DNA of 64,000 bases from JANQMX01 sp965247175 (GCA_965247175.1 OZ252006.1:1426001-1490000); one strand, 5' to 3'. Shown: positions 41,342 to 51,020, counted from the stretch's first letter. Made by a program: numbers and translations. The notes: a model not told the origin generated them from the sequence alone.

Positions 41342-42859
41342 ATGACCGAAAACGCCTTTGCCATCTTCAAGCGCCGCTTCCCCGGCGACCTCACCCGCCC
41401 CTTCCTCATTCGGCCGGAGGGCACGGAGACAAGCTACGCTGGCCTAACCGAAGCGGCGGGCCGCTACGCTGCAGCTCTACGCCGGCTCGGCGTGACCAAG
41501 GGCGACCGGGTGGCCGTGCAGGTGGAAAAGTCGCCCAACGCCGTCTTTCTCTATCTCGGCTGCTTGCAGATCGGCGCGGTCTACCTGCCGCTCAACACGG
41601 CCTACAAGGCCGACGAGATCGCCTACTTCCTCGGCGACGCCGAGCCGCGGCTCTTCCTGGTCAGGCCTGAGACGCTGGAGGCCCTGCGCCCCGTCGCCGA
41701 GGCCGCCGGCGTGGCGGAGCTTCATGCCATGGATGCAGAGGGTGGCGGCGGCCTCACCGAGATCGCCGAAGGCATAGCACCGGAAAGTGAGATCGAGCAC
41801 TGCGAGACGGACGATCTCGCCGCCATCCTCTACACCTCCGGCACCACCGGCCGTTCCAAGGGCGCCATGATCACCCATGGCAACCTCTCCTCCAACGCCC
41901 TGGCCTTGCAGGAGATCTGGCGCTTCGAGGCGAAGGACGTGCTGCTGCACGCCCTGCCCATCTTCCATGTCCACGGGCTCTTCGTCGCCATCAACACGAC
42001 CTTGGTCACCGGCAGCGCGATGATCTTCCTGCCGCGCTTCGATGCCGACGAGGTGCTGGCGCACCTGCCCCGCGCCACCGCGATGATGGGCGTGCCCACC
42101 TTCTACGTCCGCCTCCTGAAGCATCCCGACTTCACCCGAGACGCAAGTGCACACATGCGGCTCTTCGTCGCCGGCTCGGCCCCGCTCTTGGCGCAGACCT
42201 TCGAAGAGTTCGAAGAGCGCACCGGCCAGCGCATCCTGGAGCGCTACGGCATGACCGAAGCCGGCATGATCACCTCCAACCCCTACGACGAGGAACGGCG
42301 CGCCGGCACCGTGGGCTTCCCCTTGCCCGGGGTCGAAGTGCGCGTCGCCGACGAAGACGGCGGTGTTCTCGGCGCGGAAGAGGTCGGTGTCCTGGAGGTG
42401 CGCGGCCCCAACGTCTTCCGGGGCTACTGGCGCATGCCGGACAAGACGGCGAGCGAGTTCCGCGAGGACGGCTTCTTCATCACCGGCGACATGGCCATGA
42501 TCGACGGGCGCGGCTACGTCCATATCGTGGGCCGAGCCAAGGACCTGGTGATCTCCGGCGGCTACAACGTCTACCCCAAGGAGATCGAGGTGCTGCTCGA
42601 CGAGCTGGAAGGCGTGCGCGAGTCGGCGGTGATCGGCCTGCCCCATCCGGACTTCGGCGAAGCGGTCACGGCCGTGGTGATTGGCGACAGTTCGCTTGAG
42701 GAGGACGCCGTCATCGCCGCGGTCAAGGACCGACTGGCCAACTTCAAGGTGCCCAAGCGCGTCTTCTTCGTGGAGGAACTCCCGCGCAACGCCATGGGCA
42801 AGGTGCAGAAGAACGCCCTGCGCGAGACCTTCAAGGGCACCTTCGACGCCGCGTCCTAA
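41342..42859 (+). CDS. matB: Malonyl-CoA synthetase
   Basis: A 505-residue ANL-superfamily acyl-CoA synthetase. The AMP-binding signature is YTSGTTGRSKGAMITHGNL; the A5 motif is ERYGMTEAGMITSNPYD, and the C-terminal hinge and lysine motif is GKVQKNALRETF. Length and the MTEAGMITSNPYDEERRAGTVGFPLPGV stretch (given in part: EAGMITSNPY) are characteristic of MatB. It makes malonyl-CoA from malonate, CoA and ATP, feeding the decarboxylase at 34516. It is divergent from the TRAP transporter genes, which likely import malonate. Confidence 0.9.
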   Translation: MTENAFAIFKRRFPGDLTRPFLIRPEGTETSYAGLTEAAGRYAAALRRLGVTKGDRVAVQVEKSPNAVFLYLGCLQIGAVYLPLNTAYKADEIAYFLGDAEPRLFLVRPETLEALRPVAEAAGVAELHAMDAEGGGGLTEIAEGIAPESEIEHCETDDLAAILYTSGTTGRSKGAMITHGNLSSNALALQEIWRFEAKDVLLHALPIFHVHGLFVAINTTLVTGSAMIFLPRFDADEVLAHLPRATAMMGVPTFYVRLLKHPDFTRDASAHMRLFVAGSAPLLAQTFEEFEERTGQRILERYGMTEAGMITSNPYDEERRAGTVGFPLPGVEVRVADEDGGVLGAEEVGVLEVRGPNVFRGYWRMPDKTASEFREDGFFITGDMAMIDGRGYVHIVGRAKDLVISGGYNVYPKEIEVLLDELEGVRESAVIGLPHPDFGEAVTAVVIGDSSLEEDAVIAAVKDRLANFKVPKRVFFVEELPRNAMGKVQKNALRETFKGTFDAAS

Positions 42860-42874
42860 CGGTCAGAAATACGC

Positions 42875-43774
42875 ATGACGCAAACGGAGCTCTCCCCGAG
42901 ACGCGGCATCCTGCTCGCTCTTGCGTCTGCGGTCGCATTCGGTGGCATCACGCCGCTGGCCGCGCTCGCATACGACGACGGCACGACGGCGCTTGCGGTG
43001 CTGCTCCTGCGATCGGTGTTTGGGGTTGTCGTCTTCGCGATCGCCGCCTTGCTGCTCGGCTTGCGTCTCGGCGTTTCTTGGAAGGCTTGGCTCGCCCTGC
43101 TGCCTGTGAGTCTCTCGTGGCTGATTGGGTCGCTCGGCTACCTCGGCGCCGTGCATTATCTGCCGGTCGGATTGGCGGCCATTCTGTTCTTCACCTTCCC
43201 GGTGATCGTCGCCATTGGGTCCTGGGTCATCGAGCGGCGGCAGCCGCGGACGGTCGAGGTCTTGCTTGTCCTCTTCGCGTTCGCCGGCCTGCTGCTCGCC
43301 ATCGGACCGTCCTTCACCGGCCTTCATCCATTCGGGCTGCTCCTAGCAATGATCGGCGCCACCGGGGCGGCCGGCATCTTTCTCACCGGCCGCTACGCTC
43401 TCGCTCGCACCAACCAGTTGGTCGCGCTGGTTCACGTCAACACAATCAATGCTCTGGGCGCCTTGGTCTTAGGATTGGCTTTCAGTGCCCTCACCTTTCC
43501 CCAAGGCGAGTTCCCGCTAGCTGGCGGCTGGCCGACCCTGATTGCCGCCACAGTCCTCTTCGGCTTCGCCGTGTTCTTTCAATTCGGCGCCATCCGCAAT
43601 GCCGGACCGGCGCGTGCCGCCATGTATTTCAACCTGGAGCCGGTGGTAACCCTCACCATCGCCATGCTGCTGCTTGGCGAGCGGCTCTCGCCCTTGCAGC
43701 TCCTAGGCGGCGCCATGGTGATCGCGGCGCTGGTGCTCTTCAGCAGAGAATCCCAGAAGCTGCGAGAAGGCTAG
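42875..43774 (+). CDS. DMT-superfamily exporter (EamA domains)
   Basis: A 299-residue protein with ten predicted membrane helices in two EamA repeats; the second ends with AAMYFNLEPVVTLTIAMLLLGERLSPLQLLG-type sequence, the classic conserved block (here seen as FNLEPVVTLTIAMLLLGERL). It exports small metabolites or amino acids. It lies 15 nt after matB on the same strand, and its stop shares a CTAG with the convergent CocE gene. Confidence 0.9.
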   Translation: MTQTELSPRRGILLALASAVAFGGITPLAALAYDDGTTALAVLLLRSVFGVVVFAIAALLLGLRLGVSWKAWLALLPVSLSWLIGSLGYLGAVHYLPVGLAAILFFTFPVIVAIGSWVIERRQPRTVEVLLVLFAFAGLLLAIGPSFTGLHPFGLLLAMIGATGAAGIFLTGRYALARTNQLVALVHVNTINALGALVLGLAFSALTFPQGEFPLAGGWPTLIAATVLFGFAVFFQFGAIRNAGPARAAMYFNLEPVVTLTIAMLLLGERLSPLQLLGGAMVIAALVLFSRESQKLREG

Positions 43775-45783
43775 ACCAAGTCGCGCGGAATGCGCTCGCG
43801 CCAGCTCTTCTCGAAGATCTGTTCCTCGCCCTCGAAGGCGATCAACCGCGCCTCGAGATGGAAGTGCGTTGCATCCGACCACATGGTGCCGCTGCTCTCG
43901 GCGCGGGTGCGCCAATCGCCGCGCGCCGTCTCCATGGTCCAGGCCGCCTCCACCTGCGCCGAGAGCGGATCGTCCGGCCGGATGACATGGCTCTGCCGCA
44001 TCCAGGAGCCGGTCTCCAGGCCGTGATCGAGCAGACGCTTGAGCCCGCCATCGTCCTCGACGGTCAAGGTCACCTCATCGCTGGCAAAGTCACGCTCGAC
44101 GAGCCGCAGGTTCTCGGGCGGACGCAGCTGTTCCGCGCGCACCGGCGCAGCCCCTTCCGGCTCGGGAAACGTCACCGACTCTTCCTCGCGCTGCGGGCGT
44201 ACCGGAAGGGTCAGCCGCGCCTCCTTGAGGTCGAGGGTCAAGCTTGCCGCCTCCGGCGAAGGCCAGACCAGCGGCCAGTAGCTGGTCGAAAGCGCGATTC
44301 GTAGGCGGTAGCCTTCCGGGATCGCTTGGCCGAGGTCGTTGAGCTGCAAGCGCAGGCGATAGGGCTTGCCCGGTTCCAGGACCGTCGGCTCCGCATGACT
44401 CTCCCAATGGGTCAGGTTGAGAACACCGAAGCTCAAGCGTGCAGAGGTGCCATCCGGCGCCACGGCGCAAAGCCGCGCGGCCAGCAGTGCCTGCTGTTTG
44501 TCGCTGGAGAGTTCCAGGTCCAACACCGGCGCCCCCAGCAGCTCCAGCCGGTGGTCCAGCGGCGGGGTGTCGAAGACGACCGACAGGCCGTCGTCCTCGC
44601 GCTGATCGGTCGGCAGCTCGAGCCCGGCGCGAATGCCGGGGCAGAAGCCGCCGCCGGACAACCCGATGTGCTGGGGTGAGGCGATCAGAGCTTTGCCGCG
44701 GCGGCCCGGCTCGGGCCGCAAGCCCTCCTCGGTCAGAAACAGGCTATGACGCTCGATGCCAAGCGACGGCCAGGTCGCTTCCGCCACCCAGCGGCCGGGA
44801 ATTCGCGCATGATCGGCGGCCGGAGGCTGTGCGTCCTGGATGAAGACACGAAGGTCGGGGTCGCTCTCGACGCCGGTGTCGACATCCTTCAGCCAACGGT
44901 CCCACCAGCGCAGCATCTCTTGCAGGAAGCCGATGGCTGGCTCCGGCCAGGCGATGTGGGGATAGCGGTGCACCCAGGGCCCAAGGATGCCTTTGCGCGG
45001 CGCCTTGAGGCCAGCAAGGAGCCGCGGCACGGCATTGCTGTAAGCATCGGCCCAGCCGCCGACGGCCAGCACCGCTGCATCGATGGCATCGAAGTCTTCG
45101 CAGACGGAGCCGTGCTGCCAGAAGGCATCGCGCCGCTGGTGCTGCAGCCAGTTGGCAGCCAGGAGTGGCATGGTCTCCAGCCGTTCGAGCCACAACTCTC
45201 GCCAGCGCTCTCCCACCACCGCCGGGTCGGGCGGTCGTGAGGAGTAGCCCAGCATCTGGGCAGACCAGCCGAAGTTGTCGTTGAGCAGACAGCCGCCTAC
45301 GTAGTGGACGTCGTCGGCATAGCGGTCGTCGGTCGAGCAGATGGTGACGATGGCCTTCAGCGGTTCAGGCTTCAGCGCAGCCACCTGCAGCGCGTTGAAG
45401 CCGCCCCAGGAGATGCCCATCATGCCGACCTTGCCGCTGCACCAGGGCTGCGCGGCCAGCCACTCGATCACCGCCTTCCCGTCGGCCAGCTCCTGGGCGG
45501 TGTACTCGTCCTCCATCAACCCGTCTGAGTCGCCATTGCCTCGCATGTCGACCCGCACGCAGGCATAGCCGTGCCCGGCCAGATAGGGGTGCGTCTGCTC
45601 GTCCCGTACGATCGTGCCGTCGCGCCGGCGATAAGGCAGGAACTCGAGCAGTGCTGGGACAGGATCCGACTCGGCGTCTTCTGGCATCCAGACCCGAGCC
45701 GCCAAGCGGCAGCCGTCCGGCAGGGGAATATCGAGTATCTCGATCTCGCGGACGGCCCGCGGAAACTGCGTCACGATCTTCAC
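43771..45783 (-). CDS. CocE/NonD-family hydrolase (X-Pro dipeptidyl-peptidase-like)
   Basis: A 670-residue serine hydrolase. I choose GTG 45783, eight nt after GGGGAGGAG. The N-terminal alpha/beta-hydrolase domain has LPDGCRLAARVWMPEDAESD, RVDMRGNGDSDG and the nucleophile elbow GISWGGFNALQ; the C-terminal half is the jelly-roll XPD-C domain. Substrates of this family include esters and acyl-proline peptides; none can be assigned here. It faces the nrdJ promoter region, and one NrdR-box-like site lies 41 nt from its start. Confidence 0.9.
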   Translation of the reverse strand: MKIVTQFPRAVREIEILDIPLPDGCRLAARVWMPEDAESDPVPALLEFLPYRRRDGTIVRDEQTHPYLAGHGYACVRVDMRGNGDSDGLMEDEYTAQELADGKAVIEWLAAQPWCSGKVGMMGISWGGFNALQVAALKPEPLKAIVTICSTDDRYADDVHYVGGCLLNDNFGWSAQMLGYSSRPPDPAVVGERWRELWLERLETMPLLAANWLQHQRRDAFWQHGSVCEDFDAIDAAVLAVGGWADAYSNAVPRLLAGLKAPRKGILGPWVHRYPHIAWPEPAIGFLQEMLRWWDRWLKDVDTGVESDPDLRVFIQDAQPPAADHARIPGRWVAEATWPSLGIERHSLFLTEEGLRPEPGRRGKALIASPQHIGLSGGGFCPGIRAGLELPTDQREDDGLSVVFDTPPLDHRLELLGAPVLDLELSSDKQQALLAARLCAVAPDGTSARLSFGVLNLTHWESHAEPTVLEPGKPYRLRLQLNDLGQAIPEGYRLRIALSTSYWPLVWPSPEAASLTLDLKEARLTLPVRPQREEESVTFPEPEGAAPVRAEQLRPPENLRLVERDFASDEVTLTVEDDGGLKRLLDHGLETGSWMRQSHVIRPDDPLSAQVEAAWTMETARGDWRTRAESSGTMWSDATHFHLEARLIAFEGEEQIFEKSWRERIPRDLV

Positions 45784-45823
45784 GCGTCTGCTCCTCCCCA
45801 AAGGCGCCTCTCAAGAGGCCATG

Positions 45824-45870
45824 CCACTACATTGTGGTCTCTCGTTGATGCCAACTACTAGATCTTGTTG
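45824..45870. promoter_or_regulatory. Two NrdR-box-like sites upstream of nrdJ
   Basis: CCACTACATTGTGGTC (45824-45839) and CTACTAGATCTTGTTG (45855-45870) both fit the NrdR consensus acaCwAtATaTwGtgt at the key C-w-A...T-w-G positions. They are separated by 15 nt (31 nt centre to centre), the spacing normal for paired NrdR boxes. The second overlaps a possible -35 TTGACC (45868-45873). NrdR is the general repressor of ribonucleotide reductase genes, so repression of nrdJ is expected. Confidence 0.72.
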
Positions 45871-45918
45871 ACCCGCCGCCCACTTAGCGTCCACACTTTG
45901 GTTCGGGGCTGGCGATTC

Positions 45919-45953
45919 GCGCCGCCATGGGAACTCACGTCTCCCACGGCGCC
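45919..45953 (+). other. Imperfect hairpin in the nrdJ leader
   Basis: GCGCC at the start pairs with GGCGC at the end, and inside GGGA pairs with TCCC across ACTCACGTC, with a small internal bulge. It lies about 65 nt before the nrdJ ATG. No cobalamin riboswitch features accompany it. Role unknown. Confidence 0.3.
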
Positions 45954-46015
45954 TAGGGTCTTAGTCCCGATCGACTGCAGAGACGAAGAAAAAACACTGA
46001 GGGCAGAAATCAGTT

Positions 46016-49000
46016 ATGCGCATTGCTCGCCGCTTCACAGAGCCTGATCAAGACGTCTACGAGGGCATCGTCTTCCAGACGACCGCCAGCGAGATCCGCA
46101 ATCCCGACGGCTCCCTTGTGTTTTCCGCCGAGGATGTGGAGGCGCCGGCGAGCTGGTCGCAGACGGCCTGCGATATCCTGGCGCAGAAGTACTTCCGCAA
46201 GCGCGGTGTGCCGGCGCGGCTGAAGCGTGTGTCCGAGCCGGACGTGCCGGCCTTCCTTTGGCGCTCGGTGACCGACGAGGAAGCCTTGGCCGAGCTGCCT
46301 GAGGACGAACGGTCGAGCGGCGAGCAGTCCGCCCGCCAGGTCTTCGACCGCATGGCGGGCACCTGGGCCTACTGGGGCTGGAAAGGCGGCTACTTCGATA
46401 CGGAAGAAGATGCGCGCGCCTACTTCGACGAGATGCGCTTCATGCTGGCCAGCCAGATGGGCGCGCCTAACTCGCCGCAGTGGTTCAACACGGGATTGCA
46501 CTGGGCCTATGGCATCGACGGCCCGAGCCAGGGCCACCACTACGTCGACTACCGCACCGGCGAGCTGACCAAGGCCGAGAGCGCCTATGAGCACCCGCAG
46601 CCGCACGCCTGCTTTATCCAGAGCGTCGCCGACGACCTGGTGAACGAGAGCGGCATCATGGACCTCTGGACCCGCGAGGCGCGGCTGTTCAAGTACGGGT
46701 CCGGCACCGGCACCAACTTCTCGCAGCTCCGCGGGTCCGGCGAGGCACTGTCCGGCGGCGGCCGCTCGTCCGGCCTCATGTCCTTCCTCAAGATCGGCGA
46801 TCGCGCCGCCGGCGCCATCAAGTCGGGCGGCACCACCAGGCGCGCCGCGAAGATGGTCACGGTTGACCTCGACCACCCGGACATCCAGGACTTCATCAAT
46901 TGGAAGGTGGTGGAGGAGCAGAAGGTCGCCGCGCTGATCGCCGGGTCCAAGGCCTGCGAAAAGCACCTCAACCGCATCCTGGAAGGCTGCTGGCGGGAGG
47001 TCACCAACGGCTCGGGCGAGCCCAACATCGACCCCAAGCGCAACCCGGCGCTGAAGGCCGCCATGCGCGCCGCGCGCGATGCCATGGTGCCGGAGAACTA
47101 TGTCCAGCGCACCCTGCAGTTCGCGCAGCAGGGCTACCGCCACATCGCCTTCAAGACCTACGACAGCGACTGGGACTCCGAGGCCTACCTCACAGTCTCG
47201 GGCCAGAACTCCAACAACTCCGTGCGTGTGCCCGACAGTTTCCTCGAGGCCGTCCTGGCCGACGACGACTGGGTGCTGCGCAACCGAGTGGATGGCAAAG
47301 AGGCCGGCCGCATGCCGGCACGCGAGCTGTGGGAAGAGATCGCGCACGCCGCCTGGGCCTGCGCCGACCCCGGTGTCCAGTACGACACCACCATCAATCA
47401 ATGGCATACCTGCCCGAGTGGCGGGCGGATCAACGGCTCCAATCCCTGCTCGGAGTACATGTTCCTCGACGACACGGCCTGCAACCTGGCCTCGCTCAAC
47501 CTGATGGCCTTCCGCCGACCGGACGGCAGCGTCGATATCGAGGCTTTCGAGCATGCCGTGCGGCTCTGGACGATCACCCTGGAAATCTCCGTGCTGATGG
47601 CGCAGTTCCCGGCAGCGCGCATTGCCGAGTTGTCCTACGCCTATCGCACGCTTGGGCTCGGTTATGCCAATATCGGCGGCCTCCTCATGTCGCTCGGTCT
47701 GCCTTACGACAGCACCGAAGGCCGCGCTCTCTGCGGCACCTTGACCGCAATCATGACCGGCGTGGCCTATGCCACCTCCGCCGACATGGCGCGAGAGCTC
47801 GGCCCCTTCCCCGGCTACGAAGAAAACCGCGAAGAGATGCTGCGGGTCGTCCGCAACCATCGCCGCGCCGCACTCGGCCATCGCGATGGATACGAAGGCC
47901 TATCGGTCCGCCCAGTGCCGCTCGACGGCAAGCACTGCCCCGACCAGCGGCTGGTTGCCGCCGCCACGCGCGCCTGGAACGCGGCACTCGTCCTGGGAGA
48001 AGAGCACGGCTACCGCAATGCCCAGGCAACCGTGATCGCGCCGACCGGCACCATCGGCCTCGTGATGGACTGCGACACCACCGGCATCGAGCCGGACTTC
48101 GCACTGGTCAAGTTCAAGAAGCTGGCCGGCGGCGGCTACTTCAAGATCATCAACCGCACGGTCCCCGTGGCACTCGAACAGCTCGGCTACACCGCGCAGG
48201 AATGCAAGCGCATCGTGCGCTACGCCGTCGGCCACGGCGGCCTTGCCTCCGCCCCGGCGATCAACCACGAAAGCCTGGCCGCACGCGGCTTCGACGAGGT
48301 GGCCTTGGCGAAGCTGGAGAAGGCGCTGGAGAGCGTCTTCGACATCAAGTTCGCCTTCAACAAGTGGACGCTGGGCGAGGAGTTCTGCCGAGAGACCCTG
48401 GGCTTCTCGGCCGATCAGCTCGAAGCGCTGGACTTCAACATGCTCGCCGCCCTGGGCTTCACCGGCGAAGAGATCGAGGCCGCCAACACGCATTGTTGCG
48501 GCGCCATGACCTTGGAAGGCGCGCCCGGCCTGCGCGAGGAGCATCTGCCGGTCTTCGACTGTGCCACGGCCTGCGGCCGCCTGGGTACCCGGGCACTGTC
48601 GGTGGAGAGCCACATCCGCATGATGGCGTCCGCGCAGCCCTTCATCTCCGGCGCCATCTCCAAGACCATCAACATGCCGAACGCCGCGACGGTCGAGGAC
48701 TGCAAGAACGCCTATCTGCTGTCCTGGCGGCTCGGCCTCAAGGCCAACGCGCTCTACCGCGACGGTTCCAAGCTCTCACAGCCGCTGGCCACGTCTTTGT
48801 TCGACGGTCTGGACGAAACACGGGCTACAGAGGACCTGGCCGAGGCGCCGCAGGTGCAGCGCGTCGAGAAGCTCGCCGAGCGCGTTGTGGAGCGGGTCGT
48901 CGAGCGCCTGGCCGAGCGCAGCCGGCTGCCGCAGAGGCGCAAGGGCTATACGCAGAAGGCCATCGTTGGCGGCCATAAGGTCTATCTCCGGACCGGCGAG

Positions 49001-49771
49001 TACGAGGATGGCCGGCTCGGCGAGATCTTCGTCGACATGCACAAGGAAGGGGCTGCCTTCCGCAGCCTGATGAACAACTTCGCCATCGCCATCTCCATCG
49101 GCCTGCAGTACGGCGTGCCGCTGGACGAGTACGTCGACGCCTTCACCTTCACCCGCTTCGAGCCCTCCGGCCTCGTCGAAGGCAACGACGCGATCAAGAT
49201 GTCGACCTCCGTGCTGGACTACATCTTCCGGGAACTCGCCATCAGCTACCTCGGGCGCAACGATCTGGCCCACGTCGAGGCCGACGACCTGCTGCCGGAT
49301 TCCATGGGGACAGGCGACCAGGGTGCTCTGGAGCAAACCGGAAAACGAGCCCCGTCCGGCGACGAGGTTCAGCAGCCCAACGAGATCGCCGCTATCGAGG
49401 CTCAGGCCCGCCACGCGGTGCGGGAAACGGTGCAACGGGTCGCTTCGCGCGGCTATGTCCGCAACCGCTTTACCGTCCTGACGGGCGGCATGGCGGTTGC
49501 CGAGCAAAGCGTCGATGCGGTCTTGGACAGCACGACAGCAGCGAGCCTGCCGGAGGTCGAGGCCTTCGGCTCGGATACGCCCTTGGGCGACGAAAGCGTG
49601 GTCGCCACTGTCATAGAACGCTCGATCAGCGCACGCATCGAACGCATCAAGGAAGCCCGCATCCGCGGCTACGAAGGCGACCCCTGCGAAAGCTGCGGCA
49701 ACTTCACAATGGTCCGTAACGGAACCTGCCTGAAATGCGACACCTGCGGCGCCACCAGCGGGTGCTCTTAA
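46016..49771 (+). CDS. nrdJ: Adenosylcobalamin-dependent (class II) ribonucleotide reductase
   Basis: A 1251-residue NrdJ that reduces ribonucleotides using adenosylcobalamin. The catalytic core has LASQMGAPNSPQWFNTGL, the radical-site GGRINGSNPCSEYMFLDDTA containing the active cysteine and glutamate, and a phosphate-binding PTGTIGLVMDCDTTGIEPD. The C-terminus has the redox/zinc part CESCGNFTMVRNGTCLKCDT that donates electrons to the active site. Length is the usual one for the large alphaproteobacterial NrdJ. The start ATG 46016 has GAGGGCAG upstream. Two NrdR-box-like sites and a terminator at 49873 frame it as a single-gene unit. Confidence 0.96.
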   Translation: MRIARRFTEPDQDVYEGIVFQTTASEIRNPDGSLVFSAEDVEAPASWSQTACDILAQKYFRKRGVPARLKRVSEPDVPAFLWRSVTDEEALAELPEDERSSGEQSARQVFDRMAGTWAYWGWKGGYFDTEEDARAYFDEMRFMLASQMGAPNSPQWFNTGLHWAYGIDGPSQGHHYVDYRTGELTKAESAYEHPQPHACFIQSVADDLVNESGIMDLWTREARLFKYGSGTGTNFSQLRGSGEALSGGGRSSGLMSFLKIGDRAAGAIKSGGTTRRAAKMVTVDLDHPDIQDFINWKVVEEQKVAALIAGSKACEKHLNRILEGCWREVTNGSGEPNIDPKRNPALKAAMRAARDAMVPENYVQRTLQFAQQGYRHIAFKTYDSDWDSEAYLTVSGQNSNNSVRVPDSFLEAVLADDDWVLRNRVDGKEAGRMPARELWEEIAHAAWACADPGVQYDTTINQWHTCPSGGRINGSNPCSEYMFLDDTACNLASLNLMAFRRPDGSVDIEAFEHAVRLWTITLEISVLMAQFPAARIAELSYAYRTLGLGYANIGGLLMSLGLPYDSTEGRALCGTLTAIMTGVAYATSADMARELGPFPGYEENREEMLRVVRNHRRAALGHRDGYEGLSVRPVPLDGKHCPDQRLVAAATRAWNAALVLGEEHGYRNAQATVIAPTGTIGLVMDCDTTGIEPDFALVKFKKLAGGGYFKIINRTVPVALEQLGYTAQECKRIVRYAVGHGGLASAPAINHESLAARGFDEVALAKLEKALESVFDIKFAFNKWTLGEEFCRETLGFSADQLEALDFNMLAALGFTGEEIEAANTHCCGAMTLEGAPGLREEHLPVFDCATACGRLGTRALSVESHIRMMASAQPFISGAISKTINMPNAATVEDCKNAYLLSWRLGLKANALYRDGSKLSQPLATSLFDGLDETRATEDLAEAPQVQRVEKLAERVVERVVERLAERSRLPQRRKGYTQKAIVGGHKVYLRTGEYEDGRLGEIFVDMHKEGAAFRSLMNNFAIAISIGLQYGVPLDEYVDAFTFTRFEPSGLVEGNDAIKMSTSVLDYIFRELAISYLGRNDLAHVEADDLLPDSMGTGDQGALEQTGKRAPSGDEVQQPNEIAAIEAQARHAVRETVQRVASRGYVRNRFTVLTGGMAVAEQSVDAVLDSTTAASLPEVEAFGSDTPLGDESVVATVIERSISARIERIKEARIRGYEGDPCESCGNFTMVRNGTCLKCDTCGATSGCS

Positions 49772-49872
49772 ATGCTTGATCGACTCGACCGTGGTTTGCG
49801 ATTGTTACGCGAGTTAGAACTCCTTGTGACCGGGTGAAGCAGTACAGACGTGTATCCCTGTCGACTTGCGAG

Positions 49873-49905
49873 GGGCGTTGCAGGAAGCAGCGCCCTTATT
49901 TTCTG
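49873..49905 (+). terminator. Rho-independent terminator after nrdJ
   Basis: GGGCGTTGC (49873-49881) pairs with GCAGCGCCC (49887-49895), with one G-U wobble and a 5-nt loop, and is followed by TTATTTT. It lies about 100 nt after the nrdJ stop. The rest of the 274-nt gap to the next gene shows nothing else I can name. Confidence 0.78.
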
Positions 49906-50045
49906 TCCGCAACTCGGCAGCCTGGACACCCATCCGGCCCCCTGGCGTGGAAAGCTCGCGTAAAGAATGATTTAACCCGCGCTTAAGTGGCGCTGGCTAG
50001 GCTTTGCGCGAAGCTCCTCCATAGTCGAGACACCCAAGCAGCGCG

Positions 50046-51020
50046 ATGGCTGAGATCGCCGAGCCCGAGATAGGCGAAGAGCCGCCGCCAAAGCTCTATC
50101 GCTTGAAGGGCGGCAAGGTGCCGCTCATGCTGCGTCTCAAGACTTGGTGGCAGGGCGTCGAACTTAAAGAAATAGAAGCGTCACCACCCACCGCTCCCGA
50201 GCCGGAGGCGGCCATGCCGGAAGCCTTGGGGCAAGACACCATCGAGCGCCTGAAGCAACCCTGGCAGCCGGAGCGCATCGCCATGGCTCAAGCGATCTGG
50301 GGCGAGGGGTTCCTGACGCCCGGCGGACCGGAGTACGTCGAGTACATGGTCAAGCCGCTTGGGCTGACCAATGAAAGCGTCGTCCTGGACATCGGCGCGG
50401 CGCTTGGCGGGCCTGCCCGCCTGATGGCCAAAGAGTTCAATTCCTGGATCACGGGGCTGGAGAGCGACGAAGCCTTGGCCGAGCAAGCCATGGCTATGTC
50501 GACGCAGGCCGGTCTGGCGAAGAAGGCGCCGATCGAGCATTTCGACCGCGCTCAAGTGCCCATCGACGAAGCCAAGTACCACTGCATCTTCTCAAAAGAG
50601 GCCCTCTTTCGCATTGAGAACAAAGAAGAACTTGTGCCGCGCATGAAGAAGGGCCTGAAGCCGCGCGGGCAGCTGCTGTTCAGCGACTTCGTTGTCTCGG
50701 AGCCCGGCGCCTCGAACGACGCCTTGACCGCCTGGGCCGAGGTTCATCACCCGACCCCGGAGTTTTGGGCCAAACAGGACTATGTTTCCCGCCTCAAGGC
50801 GCTGAAGCTCGATGTGCGGGTGGATGAGGACATCACGGACCGTCTGCGCTCAGAGATCCTGTATGGCTGCGCCAAGTTCGTCGACACTGCGGCCAAGGCC
50901 GAGTTGTCCCGGCTCGACAAGGTGGCCTTGGCGTCTGAGCTTGAATACTGGGCACGCTGCGTCGCGGCCATCGATTCGGGCGTCCTGCGCGTCTGCCGCA
51001 TACACTGCATAAGCCACTGA
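50046..51020 (+). CDS. SAM-dependent methyltransferase, unknown substrate
   Basis: A 324-residue methyltransferase. Motif I is LDIGAALGG (114-122), followed by the acidic Glu139 (TGLESDEAL), and a late LKPRGQLLFSDF strand. The first 60 residues form an unusual charged, proline-rich extension before the domain, starting with AEIAEPEIGEEPPPKLYRLK. The EDHQAAV-like end-of-domain features of phosphoethanolamine or sterol methyltransferases are hinted at by GGPEYVEYMVKPLGL, but the substrate is not clear. It stands alone between nrdJ and rpmJ. Confidence 0.75.
   Translation: MAEIAEPEIGEEPPPKLYRLKGGKVPLMLRLKTWWQGVELKEIEASPPTAPEPEAAMPEALGQDTIERLKQPWQPERIAMAQAIWGEGFLTPGGPEYVEYMVKPLGLTNESVVLDIGAALGGPARLMAKEFNSWITGLESDEALAEQAMAMSTQAGLAKKAPIEHFDRAQVPIDEAKYHCIFSKEALFRIENKEELVPRMKKGLKPRGQLLFSDFVVSEPGASNDALTAWAEVHHPTPEFWAKQDYVSRLKALKLDVRVDEDITDRLRSEILYGCAKFVDTAAKAELSRLDKVALASELEYWARCVAAIDSGVLRVCRIHCISH

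Noticed and set aside
45860..46015. Cobalamin riboswitch before nrdJ
   Set aside because: The leader is too short and lacks the conserved B12-box; NrdR-like sites explain control better.
46010..47881. A 623-codon open frame antisense to nrdJ, and a 692-codon frame at 46900-48978 in another plus frame
   Set aside because: Both are shadows of nrdJ; composition is biased and no domain is seen.
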